From JBCDIQ01 sp039024295 (GTDB taxonomy: Bacteria > Bacteroidota > Bacteroidia > J057), in the NCBI GenBank assembly GCA_039024295.1, contig JBCDIQ010000402.1:1-5035 (forward strand): a stretch of DNA of 5,035 nucleotides. Reading direction: 5' to 3'. The position numbers were made by a program, and so were the translations under genes. Within the stretch, counting starts at the first letter, position 1. Every line of letters begins with the position of its first letter. The notes under the pieces were generated by a model that saw nothing but the letters and a program-made list of their open reading frames with translations, had not been told where the DNA came from and searched no databases. Positions 1 through 5,035 of the stretch are shown here, piece by piece.

Positions 1-43
1 AGCTAAGGAATAGTCGTTCAACCAACAGAGAAATAAAAAGCCT

Positions 44-317
44 GTAAACGGATATATTCTGGACACCAACATTTGAAGCCATACCTATTGATCAACTATT
101 TATTTCCGAGCCAGGGCAAATAAATCAAAAATTAACCCTGAGATTCCAGGGTATATGAGTATTTCCACCTTATTCTATACGATTTATAGAAATATTAACA
201 TCACACGTTAAAAGCTGGTTTGGTCCATTCACAGATTGAAGGCTTTTACCCTATAAAAAACTTGCAGCTCAGTGGAATTTTGGGGAAATTGATATATTTA
301 CTCTTGCTAAGAGATAA
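44..317 (+). pseudogene. Decayed VapC/FitB-type PIN-domain ribonuclease gene (relic)
   Basis: VapC toxins are PIN-fold Mg-dependent RNases. The reading frame from base 44 gives VNGYILDTNI, the N-terminal PIN motif (hydrophobic-L-D-T-N) whose Asp is the first metal ligand; its first codon, GTA, sits where ATG is expected. Stops follow at 74 and 89. About 26 codons later the same frame reads YMSISTLFYTIYR (152-190), resembling the YISxITLxEIxYG second motif at the right spacing, although the acidic residue is replaced. In another frame, 240-293 reads RLLPYKKLAAQWNFGEID, like the VapC segment R-hydrophobic-LP-Y/F-D-xx-AA-xx-W/Y-G. The C-terminal third is missing, and a new gene begins at 330. 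At least one frameshift and three stops make it dead. The motifs are visible in the sequence; the family assignment rests on remembered consensus patterns. Each piece alone is weak, but order and spacing agree. Confidence 0.5.
259..296 (+). repeat. Imperfect 38-base direct repeat, copy 1
   Basis: This copy matches 4798-4835 in the same orientation, without gaps, at about 27-28 of 38 positions by eye. Shared blocks are TTGCAGC and the end with TTGATAT. Here it coincides with the VapC-like segment KKLAAQWNFGEID of the left relic, and both copies read K-x-AAxWxF-xxx-D in the matching frame. It may be shared ancestry of two decayed toxin genes, a mobile repeat, or AT-rich coincidence. Confidence 0.35.
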
Positions 318-329
318 AGTATTGGGATA

Positions 330-1136
330 ATGCAAAAATATATCATTACGTTGTTGTGCTTACTGATTTCTAGTTCGCAAGCTTTTGCACAATCAGATAT
401 AAATTTAGATGTTACAAGTCTAACCGAGCTGAATCAAAGGCAAAAACTTGCGCTTGACAAGATTTTAACTTTGGAAAGAGAAATCACTCAGCTAGAAAGC
501 GAAAGAAAGAGCATAGAGGAAAAAATTGACAATCATTTCAGTGAGGATTACTTCGAAACCACTAGTCTTGCTTTGGAAGAAGCAAAAAATAAAGGAGGTG
601 ACTTTAAGGGCTCATTGAGAGACCATCTAGATTATTGGGGTATCCGCTATGAAAATAAATCTGAAATTGATCGTGAACTTCAGAAGGCAAAAAAGATAAA
701 AGCTTCTCAGCCAGCAGATATAGAAGAGCTTAGGAAAGTAAATGGACAATTAGAAAAACAGACATTAGAACTGAATAATGCCAACCTTAGCTTTGAAAAT
801 ATAGGAAGAGAGATTGATAAATTAATGTCAGAATTAGATCAGAAAAATGAATTCCGGTTATGGATGAGTGTGACATTTTCAGTGTTAGTTGCTTTAGTGA
901 TAGCGGGTTTCTTTTTAATCGTGGTAAAAAAAGAAAATATTTCAGCTGATATTTTTAGTGGTGAAAAAGGAATTCAATTCATAACACTGTTCTTAATCAT
1001 CATAGCCGTCATACTTTTTGGCATCATGGGAATATTAGAAAGTAGAGAATTATCTGCTCTGCTGGGGGCATTATCTGGATATATTTTGGGCAGAACGAAT
1101 CCGGGTTCTGGGGCAACGAAAAACAAAGAACCCTAA
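330..1136 (+). CDS. Exported coiled-coil protein with two C-terminal membrane helices, unknown function
   Basis: I do not recognise this 268-residue protein as a named family. Residues 1-20 form a signal peptide ending AFA before Gln21. Residues 30-68 and 110-172 are rich in Lys, Glu, Gln and Leu with heptad-like spacing and look like coiled coil. Between them is a short segment with GGDFKGSLRDHLDYWG. Membrane helices lie at about 177-199 and 214-235, with a short linker (KKENISADIFSGEKG). The C-terminus carries a Gly/Leu segment, ELSALLGALSGYILGR (240-255), then a polar tail. The likely topology puts the coiled coil outside the cytoplasmic membrane and both helices near the C-terminus. The ATG at 330 is chosen because the signal peptide starts there. 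The gene stands alone, is clearly AT-richer than the genes after 1566, and directly follows a toxin relic, which fits acquired DNA. Its existence as a gene is fairly certain; its function is open. Confidence 0.85.
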   Translation: MQKYIITLLCLLISSSQAFAQSDINLDVTSLTELNQRQKLALDKILTLEREITQLESERKSIEEKIDNHFSEDYFETTSLALEEAKNKGGDFKGSLRDHLDYWGIRYENKSEIDRELQKAKKIKASQPADIEELRKVNGQLEKQTLELNNANLSFENIGREIDKLMSELDQKNEFRLWMSVTFSVLVALVIAGFFLIVVKKENISADIFSGEKGIQFITLFLIIIAVILFGIMGILESRELSALLGALSGYILGRTNPGSGATKNKEP

Positions 1137-1565
1137 CTATTCGAAGTACTTTTGAAGAAACACGTCATCTCAAAGGCGAGGAAACTGCCCCTTTCCCACT
1201 GGTATGGGCCTTTCTACCGTTGCCAAAGCGACCTTGGAGAAAGACATCCTCCTCGACTGTCTAATTCCACAGAACTCAAACCAGACAAAAGCCCACACCT
1301 CTCTCACTACCTGTGATCTTCCAAAAGATTTTTATTGAATAGATTAACTCCTCCCCCTGTGACCCAAAGGCACAACCCCACGTCTAACATTCACATATGG
1401 CTTAAAGGAACAAGATTTCCCTGACAAACAATCCCAGCAACGAGTGGGTTTTTTACGAAGCCACCTAGATTTGAATCCAATGATTATTAAATAAATGCGG
1501 AAGGTGGTACTTTTGAGGACAACACGTCTGGCTTGACCAGCCCAACTTTGCAACCAAAAACCTAT
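1137..1565. other. Gene-poor interval, possible decayed coding sequence
   Basis: No intact gene is supported in these 429 bases. On the + strand, the frame of the downstream lipoprotein is interrupted by only three stops (1314, 1422, 1488), and the last piece, INAEGGTFEDNTSGL, runs straight into the lipoprotein frame. That could be a fading upstream coding region or a recurrent intergenic element, or chance, since three stops in about 140 codons is only modestly low. An imperfect hairpin (8-base arms with one G-G mismatch and a possible G-U pair, 1444-1464) is too weak and lacks the T-run of a terminator. No tRNA or rRNA was seen. Confidence 0.4.
1508..1515 (+). promoter_or_regulatory. Candidate Bacteroidota -7 promoter element for the lipoprotein gene
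   Basis: TACTTTTG is an exact match to the TAnnTTTG -7 element of Bacteroidota housekeeping promoters. It lies 50 bases before the lipoprotein ATG, so a transcript would have a leader of roughly 40-45 bases. The -33 TTTG expected 19-21 bases upstream is not present: the region reads ATTATT, and the nearest TTTG (1470-1473) is too far. The match to the -7 element is visible; its use as a promoter is inferred. Confidence 0.35.
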
Positions 1566-2063
1566 ATGAGACTCTCCCTTTTCTTCCGAATAAGCCTATT
1601 TGTAGGTATCATGGGGCTGCTGGCTTCCTGTGGCACAGAAACAGCTTCTAATTATGCGGTAAGCGATCAGTCTTTCGTCATGGAAGGGCCCCTTTTCCAA
1701 GGGCCTAATTCCGCCCAGGCATCCTTTTCTCCTGCTATGGAAGCAGAGGGAAAACTGACGAAAGCGACCCTGGCTTCTGCTATGCTGGAGGTGCCAGAAG
1801 GACAAAATTTTGATGCCTTTTCAGACATCGTGTTGCAACTGGTTACCGGTTACAGCGACATGATCCAGGTGGGGGTATTGAACCCCGTTCCTAAGGGCCA
1901 GTCGAGCCTTACCCTCCAGGTCTCCCAAGAAGCAGATTTAACAGAATTACTCTCCTCAGAGGAATGCTTTTGGGTAATCGACGCCAATATCCCCGTCGAT
2001 ATGATGGACACCACCCTGACCTTTTCAGGAGATTTTTCGTTTGAGGTGACCCATACGAAATAA
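1566..2063 (+). CDS. Small predicted lipoprotein, unknown function
   Basis: This 165-residue protein opens with a lipoprotein signal: MRLSLFFRI, a hydrophobic core, then the lipobox LASC with Cys22 as the acylation site. The mature part begins CGTETASN. It should be processed by signal peptidase II and anchored in the outer or cytoplasmic membrane. The mature domain of about 140 residues is rich in Ser, Thr and alternating hydrophobic residues (for example SLTLQVSQEADL and LTFSGDFSFEVTHTK), suggesting a beta-sandwich. I see no catalytic motif and cannot name a family. I chose ATG 1566 over the in-frame TTG at 1533 because it places the signal peptide at the N-terminus. The next gene starts 67 bases downstream on the same strand and also encodes an exported protein, so co-transcription is possible. 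Confidence 0.85.
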   Translation: MRLSLFFRISLFVGIMGLLASCGTETASNYAVSDQSFVMEGPLFQGPNSAQASFSPAMEAEGKLTKATLASAMLEVPEGQNFDAFSDIVLQLVTGYSDMIQVGVLNPVPKGQSSLTLQVSQEADLTELLSSEECFWVIDANIPVDMMDTTLTFSGDFSFEVTHTK

Positions 2064-2094
2064 AGGAACTCGCCGTTGGTATGATGGCAGATTG

Positions 2095-2100
2095 TATAAT
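2095..2100 (+). promoter_or_regulatory. Possible -10-like TATAAT upstream of the DUF2147 gene
   Basis: TATAAT occurs 30 bases before the ATG at 2131, followed by an A/C-rich leader without a Shine-Dalgarno site. No partner box lies at a good distance: TTGGTA at 2076 is only 13 bases away. It may be a chance match in an intercistronic gap. If it is active, the DUF2147 gene could be transcribed apart from the lipoprotein gene. Confidence 0.2.
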
Positions 2101-2130
2101 TCAACAAACTACTAACAACCAATCAACAAC

Positions 2131-2592
2131 ATGAAATCGATATTTCTTTGCTTCTGTCTCGTCATTTTCAGCCCAGGGATGACCTTTGGGCAGGACAAAA
2201 AAGTAGATCAAAAAGAAGCAGATCGCCTGATCGGTGTATGGGCACCCAGCAATGGCCGCGCCCTGGTGAAAATCCAGAACATTGCAGGCAAATACTACGG
2301 CCGCATTGTGAAACTCAAAGAACCCATTGACCCAGAAACAGGAAAGCCTAAATTGGACAAAAACAACCCGGACGAGTCTATGCGTAGCACCCCGCTTTTG
2401 GGTTTTCGGATGCTCAAAGACTTCACCTACGCCGGCAAAGATGAATGGACCGAAGGAACCATTTACGATCCCCAAAGTGGTAGCCTTTACAGCTGCACCA
2501 TTAAGATGAAAAAGGATGGCTCCCTCGACATCCGAGGTTACATTGGGGTGAAGGCCCTGGGCCGTACGGATGTGTGGAAGCGCGTCAAATAA
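2131..2592 (+). CDS. Secreted DUF2147 family protein
   Basis: This 153-residue protein has a signal peptide (MKSIFLCFCLVIFSPGMTFG, likely cut before Gln21) and a single DUF2147 domain filling residues about 32-151. Family hallmarks run in order: LIGVWAPSNGRALVKIQ (33-49), YGRIVKLKEPIDPETGKPKL (56-75), DKNNPDESMRSTPLLG (76-91), the GTIYDPQSGSLYSC block (109-122) and LDIRGYIGVKALGRTDVWKR (132-151). The length is normal for the family and nothing is missing. DUF2147 proteins are small exported beta-rich proteins of undetermined biochemical role, common in Bacteroidota and Proteobacteria; periplasmic location is inferred from the signal peptide. The gene follows the lipoprotein gene by 67 bases and is followed by a strong terminator, so the transcription unit ends here. 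Confidence 0.95.
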   Translation: MKSIFLCFCLVIFSPGMTFGQDKKVDQKEADRLIGVWAPSNGRALVKIQNIAGKYYGRIVKLKEPIDPETGKPKLDKNNPDESMRSTPLLGFRMLKDFTYAGKDEWTEGTIYDPQSGSLYSCTIKMKKDGSLDIRGYIGVKALGRTDVWKRVK

Positions 2593-2614
2593 CGCCATTG
2601 AAAAAGAACCTATC

Positions 2615-2647
2615 TGCAGGAGATCCCCCGTCTCCTGCATTTTTTTT
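2615..2647 (+). terminator. Rho-independent terminator after the DUF2147 gene
   Basis: A perfect 9-bp stem (TGCAGGAGA at 2615-2623 pairs with TCTCCTGCA at 2631-2639) encloses the 7-base loop TCCCCCG and is followed directly by eight T residues (2640-2647). It starts 23 bases after the DUF2147 stop. It closes the lipoprotein-DUF2147 unit and implies that the barrel gene downstream has its own promoter or depends on read-through. Confidence 0.93.
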
Positions 2648-2695
2648 ACCTTCACCTGATTGAATTCACCTACGCAACAACAAAGACCAACTGCT

Positions 2696-3799
2696 ATGTC
2701 TCATCGTATCCTGTTCTTGCTGCTCGCATGGCTGTCATGCGGCGTGCTCTTTGCCCAAACGACCCCCGACAGTACCGCGCAAGAAGATGACCTGAATTTT
2801 GACGAATTTGAGGATTTTGACTTCGGAGAAGTAGACGTTAAATCCTTTTGTTCTTCCAAAATTATCGGCATCAGCCCGCAGCAACTTATTTCCCTGGGGT
2901 ATGATGTTCAGGGGTCCTATGACGCCAGCTTTTCTGCAGTCGGAAGTTTTGAAGATGGGCAAGATGTACCCCAGGAAACCTATCAAGTAAATTCCACGCA
3001 CGGCCTGCGTCTGGTGGCCAACATCCCGGTTTATTCACGAAATAGCCTAATCGTTCAAATGGGGGCCAATATATGGGACCTTCGCTACCAATTTGATACC
3101 CCCAATGACCAGATCAACAATGAAGTGGCCCGGTCTATCAGCCAGAATGGCCTACGCACCGCCGGGGTAAATACCACCATTTTTAAACCCTTTGATGACA
3201 CCCACTTCCTCCTGTTTCAGGGAAGTGCCGACCTGAGTGGCGACTATACCCTCGAGGATTTCCAGTCCCTAAGCCACCTGCGTTACTCTGCTGCGGCCCT
3301 ATTCGGATGGCGAAAAAGCGACTATCTCCAGTGGGGCATGGGCGTGTCCCGTACCTACCGGGTCGGCGAGATGAACTACGTTCCCGTCGTCTTATTCAAC
3401 TGGACCGCTAAAAATAGCCCCTGGGGCGTAGAAATGCTGCTACCTGCCCGGGCACACGTACGCTATACCTTCAGTCCGCGCAATATGCTATTTACCGGCT
3501 TTGAGCTGGAAGGCCAGAGCTACCGCATCAACGGCGTTTCTGAGGCCCTCAACGACCAAAGCCTGGAAATCCGCCGGGGAGAAATGCGCTGGCGCCTGAT
3601 GTGGCAACGCCAGCTCACCGGCTTTATCTGGCTGCAAGCCCAGGCAGGCTACCGCATCGACTGGAGCTTTAACGCAGATACCCTGGACGAGGGGAATGAA
3701 TTTTTCCGAGGCTTCTTTGACGATCAGGAATATGCCATGCTCAATTCCCTCACCAATCCCATTTATGCGAATATTAGCATAAATTTGGTGAGTCCGTAG
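2696..3799 (+). CDS. DUF6268-like outer-membrane beta-barrel protein
   Basis: This 367-residue protein has a signal peptide (MSHRILFLLLAWLSCGVLFA, cut before Gln21). A strikingly acidic Phe-rich stretch follows (about 30-48, DDLNFDEFEDFDFGEVDV). The rest consists of alternating hydrophobic/polar strands with aromatic girdles and turns rich in Asp, Asn and Gly, as in an outer-membrane beta-barrel. Family-like blocks include YRVGEMNYVPVVLFNWTAKN, WGVEMLLPARAHVRYTFSPR, the LEIRRGEMRWRLMWQRQLTG block, and the C-terminal FFRGFFDDQEYAM followed by NPIYANISINLVSP. These fit the DUF6268 outer-membrane family as I remember it; its substrate or function is unknown. ATG 2696 is preferred to the in-frame TTG at 2660 because the latter lies next to the terminator and would put 12 polar residues before the signal peptide. 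The gene is monocistronic in this window and GC-richer than the flanking arms. Confidence 0.9.
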   Translation: MSHRILFLLLAWLSCGVLFAQTTPDSTAQEDDLNFDEFEDFDFGEVDVKSFCSSKIIGISPQQLISLGYDVQGSYDASFSAVGSFEDGQDVPQETYQVNSTHGLRLVANIPVYSRNSLIVQMGANIWDLRYQFDTPNDQINNEVARSISQNGLRTAGVNTTIFKPFDDTHFLLFQGSADLSGDYTLEDFQSLSHLRYSAAALFGWRKSDYLQWGMGVSRTYRVGEMNYVPVVLFNWTAKNSPWGVEMLLPARAHVRYTFSPRNMLFTGFELEGQSYRINGVSEALNDQSLEIRRGEMRWRLMWQRQLTGFIWLQAQAGYRIDWSFNADTLDEGNEFFRGFFDDQEYAMLNSLTNPIYANISINLVSP

Positions 3800-3851
3800 G
3801 GGTGTAGAGATGATTAATGTGTAGTTTTTAGCAACGAAAGTTATTGATGAA

Positions 3852-3861
3852 ATCCTAGGAT
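3852..3861. promoter_or_regulatory. Candidate operator palindrome upstream of mazEF
   Basis: ATCCTAGGAT is a perfect 10-base palindrome 55 bases before the antitoxin ATG and just upstream of the candidate promoter. Ribbon-helix-helix antitoxins bind short palindromes as dimers and repress their own operons, so this is a reasonable operator candidate. Only the palindrome is seen; binding is inferred, and a site upstream of rather than overlapping the promoter is not the commonest arrangement. Confidence 0.3.
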
Positions 3862-3867
3862 AAACAC

Positions 3868-3898
3868 TTGATAAATACCTTTTTTTGATATACTTTCA
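3868..3898 (+). promoter_or_regulatory. Candidate promoter of the mazEF operon
   Basis: TTG at 3868-3870 is followed after 20 bases by TACTTTCA (3891-3898), a partial match to the Bacteroidota pattern TTTG-N19-21-TAnnTTTG. The same stretch contains the E. coli-like pair TTGATA (3868) and TATACT (3889), but with a short 15-base spacer. A start near 3905 would leave a leader of only about 12 bases before the antitoxin ATG at 3917. The region is AT-rich and lies directly before an operon, which supports a promoter; the exact boxes are uncertain. Confidence 0.35.
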
Positions 3899-3916
3899 TG
3901 ATACACACTATAAACT

Positions 3917-4147
3917 ATGAAAAGCATATCACTAAAATTGCAAGATCAAATTCTCCAGGAAACAGAGAAGTTGCTCCAGCACCTGAATACAAGTCGAAAT
4001 AAATATATCAATGAGGCGATTGAATTCTACAATCAATATCAAAAGCGCAAATTGATTGAAGAGCAGCTCATTCATGAATCGAAGCTTGTAGCAGAAGATT
4101 CCATGAAAGTACTCAAAGACTTTGAAGCACTGGAGGATGAAATGTAA
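3917..4147 (+). CDS. mazE: Ribbon-helix-helix antitoxin of a MazEF-type module
   Basis: This 76-residue protein should bind and neutralise the MazF toxin encoded next to it and repress the operon. Residues 3-8 (SISLKL) form the DNA-contacting beta strand, 10-23 the first helix and 26-41 the second helix with the typical SRNKYINEAIEFYNQY pattern. This is the ribbon-helix-helix fold of the Bacillus EndoAI/MazE type rather than the AbrB-like fold of E. coli MazE. The charged C-terminal part (43-76, KRKLIEEQL to ALEDEM) would be the disordered tail that wraps the toxin. Its last 11 bases overlap the start of mazF, the usual translational coupling of such pairs. ATG 3917 gives a complete fold with no spare residues. 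Confidence 0.9.
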   Translation: MKSISLKLQDQILQETEKLLQHLNTSRNKYINEAIEFYNQYQKRKLIEEQLIHESKLVAEDSMKVLKDFEALEDEM

Positions 4148-4478
4148 GCAATTCGAAATCTGGCTGGCTGATTTAAATCCCAGGTTTGGAACAGAAGCAG
4201 GAAAAACCAGACCCGTGCTAATTATCCAAAGTAATTTATTAAATAGAGTTCATCCCTCATCCATCATCTGCCCAATCACAACAAATGTCAAAAAAGGGGT
4301 GAGTATCCTAAGAATAAATTTGAAACGTGAGGAAGGAGGCTTGAAAAAAGATAGCGCAGTCATGATTGATCAGGTTAGGGCGATTGACAATAAACGGCTC
4401 CTTAAGAAAATCGGTGATTTGCCTAAATCGATACATCCGAAGGTCAAAGAGAATTTGAGGATTGTCATGGACCTGTAA
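4137..4478 (+). CDS. mazF: MazF-type endoribonuclease toxin
   Basis: MazF/PemK toxins are ribosome-independent RNases that cut mRNA at short single-stranded sequences. This 113-residue protein shows the conserved start KQFEIWLADLNPRFGTEAGK, the active-site loop GKTRPV with Arg25, PITT with Thr48, and the later blocks GLKKDSAVMIDQVRAID (67-84) and LLKKIGDL. Arg25 and Thr48 match the catalytic pair known from Bacillus MazF, and the length fits the family, so it should be active. ATG 4137 overlaps the antitoxin gene by 11 bases. GGAGG lies immediately before it, too close for a normal Shine-Dalgarno site, so translation probably depends on coupling. A TTG at 4122 in the same frame is a less likely start. 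No terminator is visible after the stop. Confidence 0.95.
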   Translation: MKCKQFEIWLADLNPRFGTEAGKTRPVLIIQSNLLNRVHPSSIICPITTNVKKGVSILRINLKREEGGLKKDSAVMIDQVRAIDNKRLLKKIGDLPKSIHPKVKENLRIVMDL

Positions 4479-4503
4479 GAAAAAATCAGGCCCTGACATT
4501 TAT

Positions 4504-4745
4504 ATGAAAACACTGCGAATTGCTCATATGGTTGCTCAATTCCACATGTACTCTGCCATCGAATTCATCTCCGAAGATGTATTTCCATTCTCTATCTGGC
4601 AATCAGCTATTCCGCTGGTTCGTGAGGTAGACTGGACGATGTGGCATTTGTAGCGTTAACCGAGTACCTGGCTGGCAACCTTTGGACGGGAGAAAAAGAT
4701 TGATTCGAGGGTTGACGATGAATGGGTTATGAGCTAATGAATTTA
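4504..4745 (+). pseudogene. C-terminal half of a PIN-domain protein gene, frameshifted (relic)
   Basis: Reading across frames restores the C-terminal half of a PIN-domain putative nuclease (PIN_2/VapC-like). The frame from 4504 gives IEFISEDVFPFSIWQSA and, four codons on, LVREVD (to 4632). One base is missing at 4633; the next frame gives DDVAFVALTEYL (4635-4670) and then LWTGEKD (to 4700). Another missing base at about 4701 leads to LIRGLTMNG (4700-4726), and one extra T at about 4727 precedes YELMN. Family members read W-x-x-A-x-x-L-V-x-x-I/V-D-x-x-D-x-x-F-V-A-L, then L-W-T-G-D-K-x-L-I-x-G-L and G-Y/F. Here the Asp of WTGDK is Glu. The N-terminal half with the first catalytic Asp is absent, and the relic starts 26 bases after mazF. 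Codons without interruption suggest only recent decay. The indels are inferred from family patterns; confidence is high that this is a PIN relic. Confidence 0.78.
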
Positions 4746-5035
4746 TTTCTGAATTTTGTTGGAGACTGCACAAGTATCCCTCAGCAAGCTAAAGAAAAAT
4801 TTGCAGCCTGTTGGATTTTTTGGAAATTTGATATGCCAGTATGTCTTCATAAATCAATCTGAAAATGAACACCAACAAAGACAAAAGTTTCGGTTTCTAT
4901 GAATAATGGGGGATATATGCGGAACTTTGGCAGTAGGTGAATAGGCACTAGCCGGAACTATTCCGTTTAAATAGATGTTGGATAAAATTGAGAAAATGAA
5001 AATTATATTAATAGTGATTATCACGAAAGTATAAT
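4746..5035. other. AT-rich tail with no supported gene
   Basis: All six frames were scanned by eye. Only very short frames appear on the + strand, such as 13 codons from ATG 4865 and 19 codons from ATG 4975. The latter, rich in Ile and Lys, ends one base before the window edge and is too short to support. The frame of the PIN relic stays open to a stop at 4860, but I see no family signal there. The stretch contains the second copy of the imperfect repeat at 4798-4835. Confidence 0.4.
4798..4835 (+). repeat. Imperfect 38-base direct repeat, copy 2
   Basis: Partner of 259-296. In this copy TTTG (4800-4803) is followed after exactly 19 bases by GAAATTTG (4823-4830), one base off the Bacteroidota TAnnTTTG element, so it could also be a degenerate promoter. 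However, no gene follows within the window. Confidence 0.35.

Noticed and set aside
135..152. Hairpin ACCCTG-agattc-CAGGGT as a terminator
   Set aside because: Only a 6-bp stem and no T-run; it lies inside the left PIN relic.
279..306. TTTG (279-282) and TACTCTTG (299-306) as promoter of the 330-1136 gene
   Set aside because: The spacer is 16 bases instead of 19-21 and the -7 box has a mismatch; plausible location but not strong enough to list as a feature.
1204..1338. 44-codon + strand frame starting ATG (MGLSTVAKATLEKD)
   Set aside because: Too short, no recognisable motif, no start signal, and overlapped by an equally open frame.
1470..1480. TTTGAATCC resembling a tRNA T-loop
   Set aside because: No matching acceptor, D or anticodon arms around it on either strand.
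1344..1553. 69-codon open frame on the minus strand with several Cys residues (RCWDCLSGKSC)
   Set aside because: Cys spacing does not form a convincing zinc ribbon, there is no hydrophobic core, and it lies in a gene-poor interval; most likely chance.
4486..4496. Palindrome TCAGGCCCTGA just after mazF as a terminator or operator
   Set aside because: The centre leaves no loop and no T-run follows; a GC-rich palindrome this short can be chance.
4462..4653. 63-codon frame after mazF as an independent small gene
   Set aside because: Its middle and end match the first fragment of a PIN domain and the similarity continues in the next frame; it is better explained as part of a pseudogene.
1..5035. 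CRISPR array, insertion sequence or complete mobile element
   Set aside because: No regularly spaced repeats, no transposase or integrase frame and no clear terminal inverted repeats were seen.

Overview
The window looks like chromosomal DNA of a Bacteroidota bacterium, possibly of the Saprospiria type. The reasons are signal peptides ending in FAQ or FGQ, a DUF6268-type outer-membrane barrel, a DUF2147 protein, few Shine-Dalgarno sites, and A/C-rich leaders. The lineage is inferred from protein style only. Every gene I support reads on the + strand.

Layout. Bases 1-317 hold what I read as a decayed VapC/FitB-type PIN-domain toxin gene. Bases 330-1136 encode an AT-rich gene for an exported or membrane protein of unknown function, with a signal peptide, coiled coil and two C-terminal membrane helices. 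Bases 1137-1565 hold no convincing gene, only a possible promoter element near 1508. Bases 1566-3799 are GC-richer and encode three envelope proteins: a small lipoprotein, a secreted DUF2147 protein, and a DUF6268-like outer-membrane beta-barrel. A perfect intrinsic terminator separates the last two. Bases 3917-4478 encode an intact MazEF-type toxin-antitoxin pair, a ribbon-helix-helix antitoxin overlapping an MazF endoribonuclease. Directly behind it, at 4504-4745, lies the C-terminal half of a second PIN-domain gene, broken by three one-base indels. Bases 4746-5035 hold no supported gene.

How it fits together. The envelope trio looks like resident chromosome. The arms on both sides are AT-richer and carry toxin-antitoxin material: a dead PIN gene on the left, and a live mazEF plus a dead PIN gene on the right. 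This suggests a site of repeated gain and decay of toxin-antitoxin modules. The two PIN relics are found only by reading across frames, so an ordinary ORF-based annotation would miss them. I found no new defence or metabolic system. The least explained intact gene is the coiled-coil membrane protein at 330-1136.
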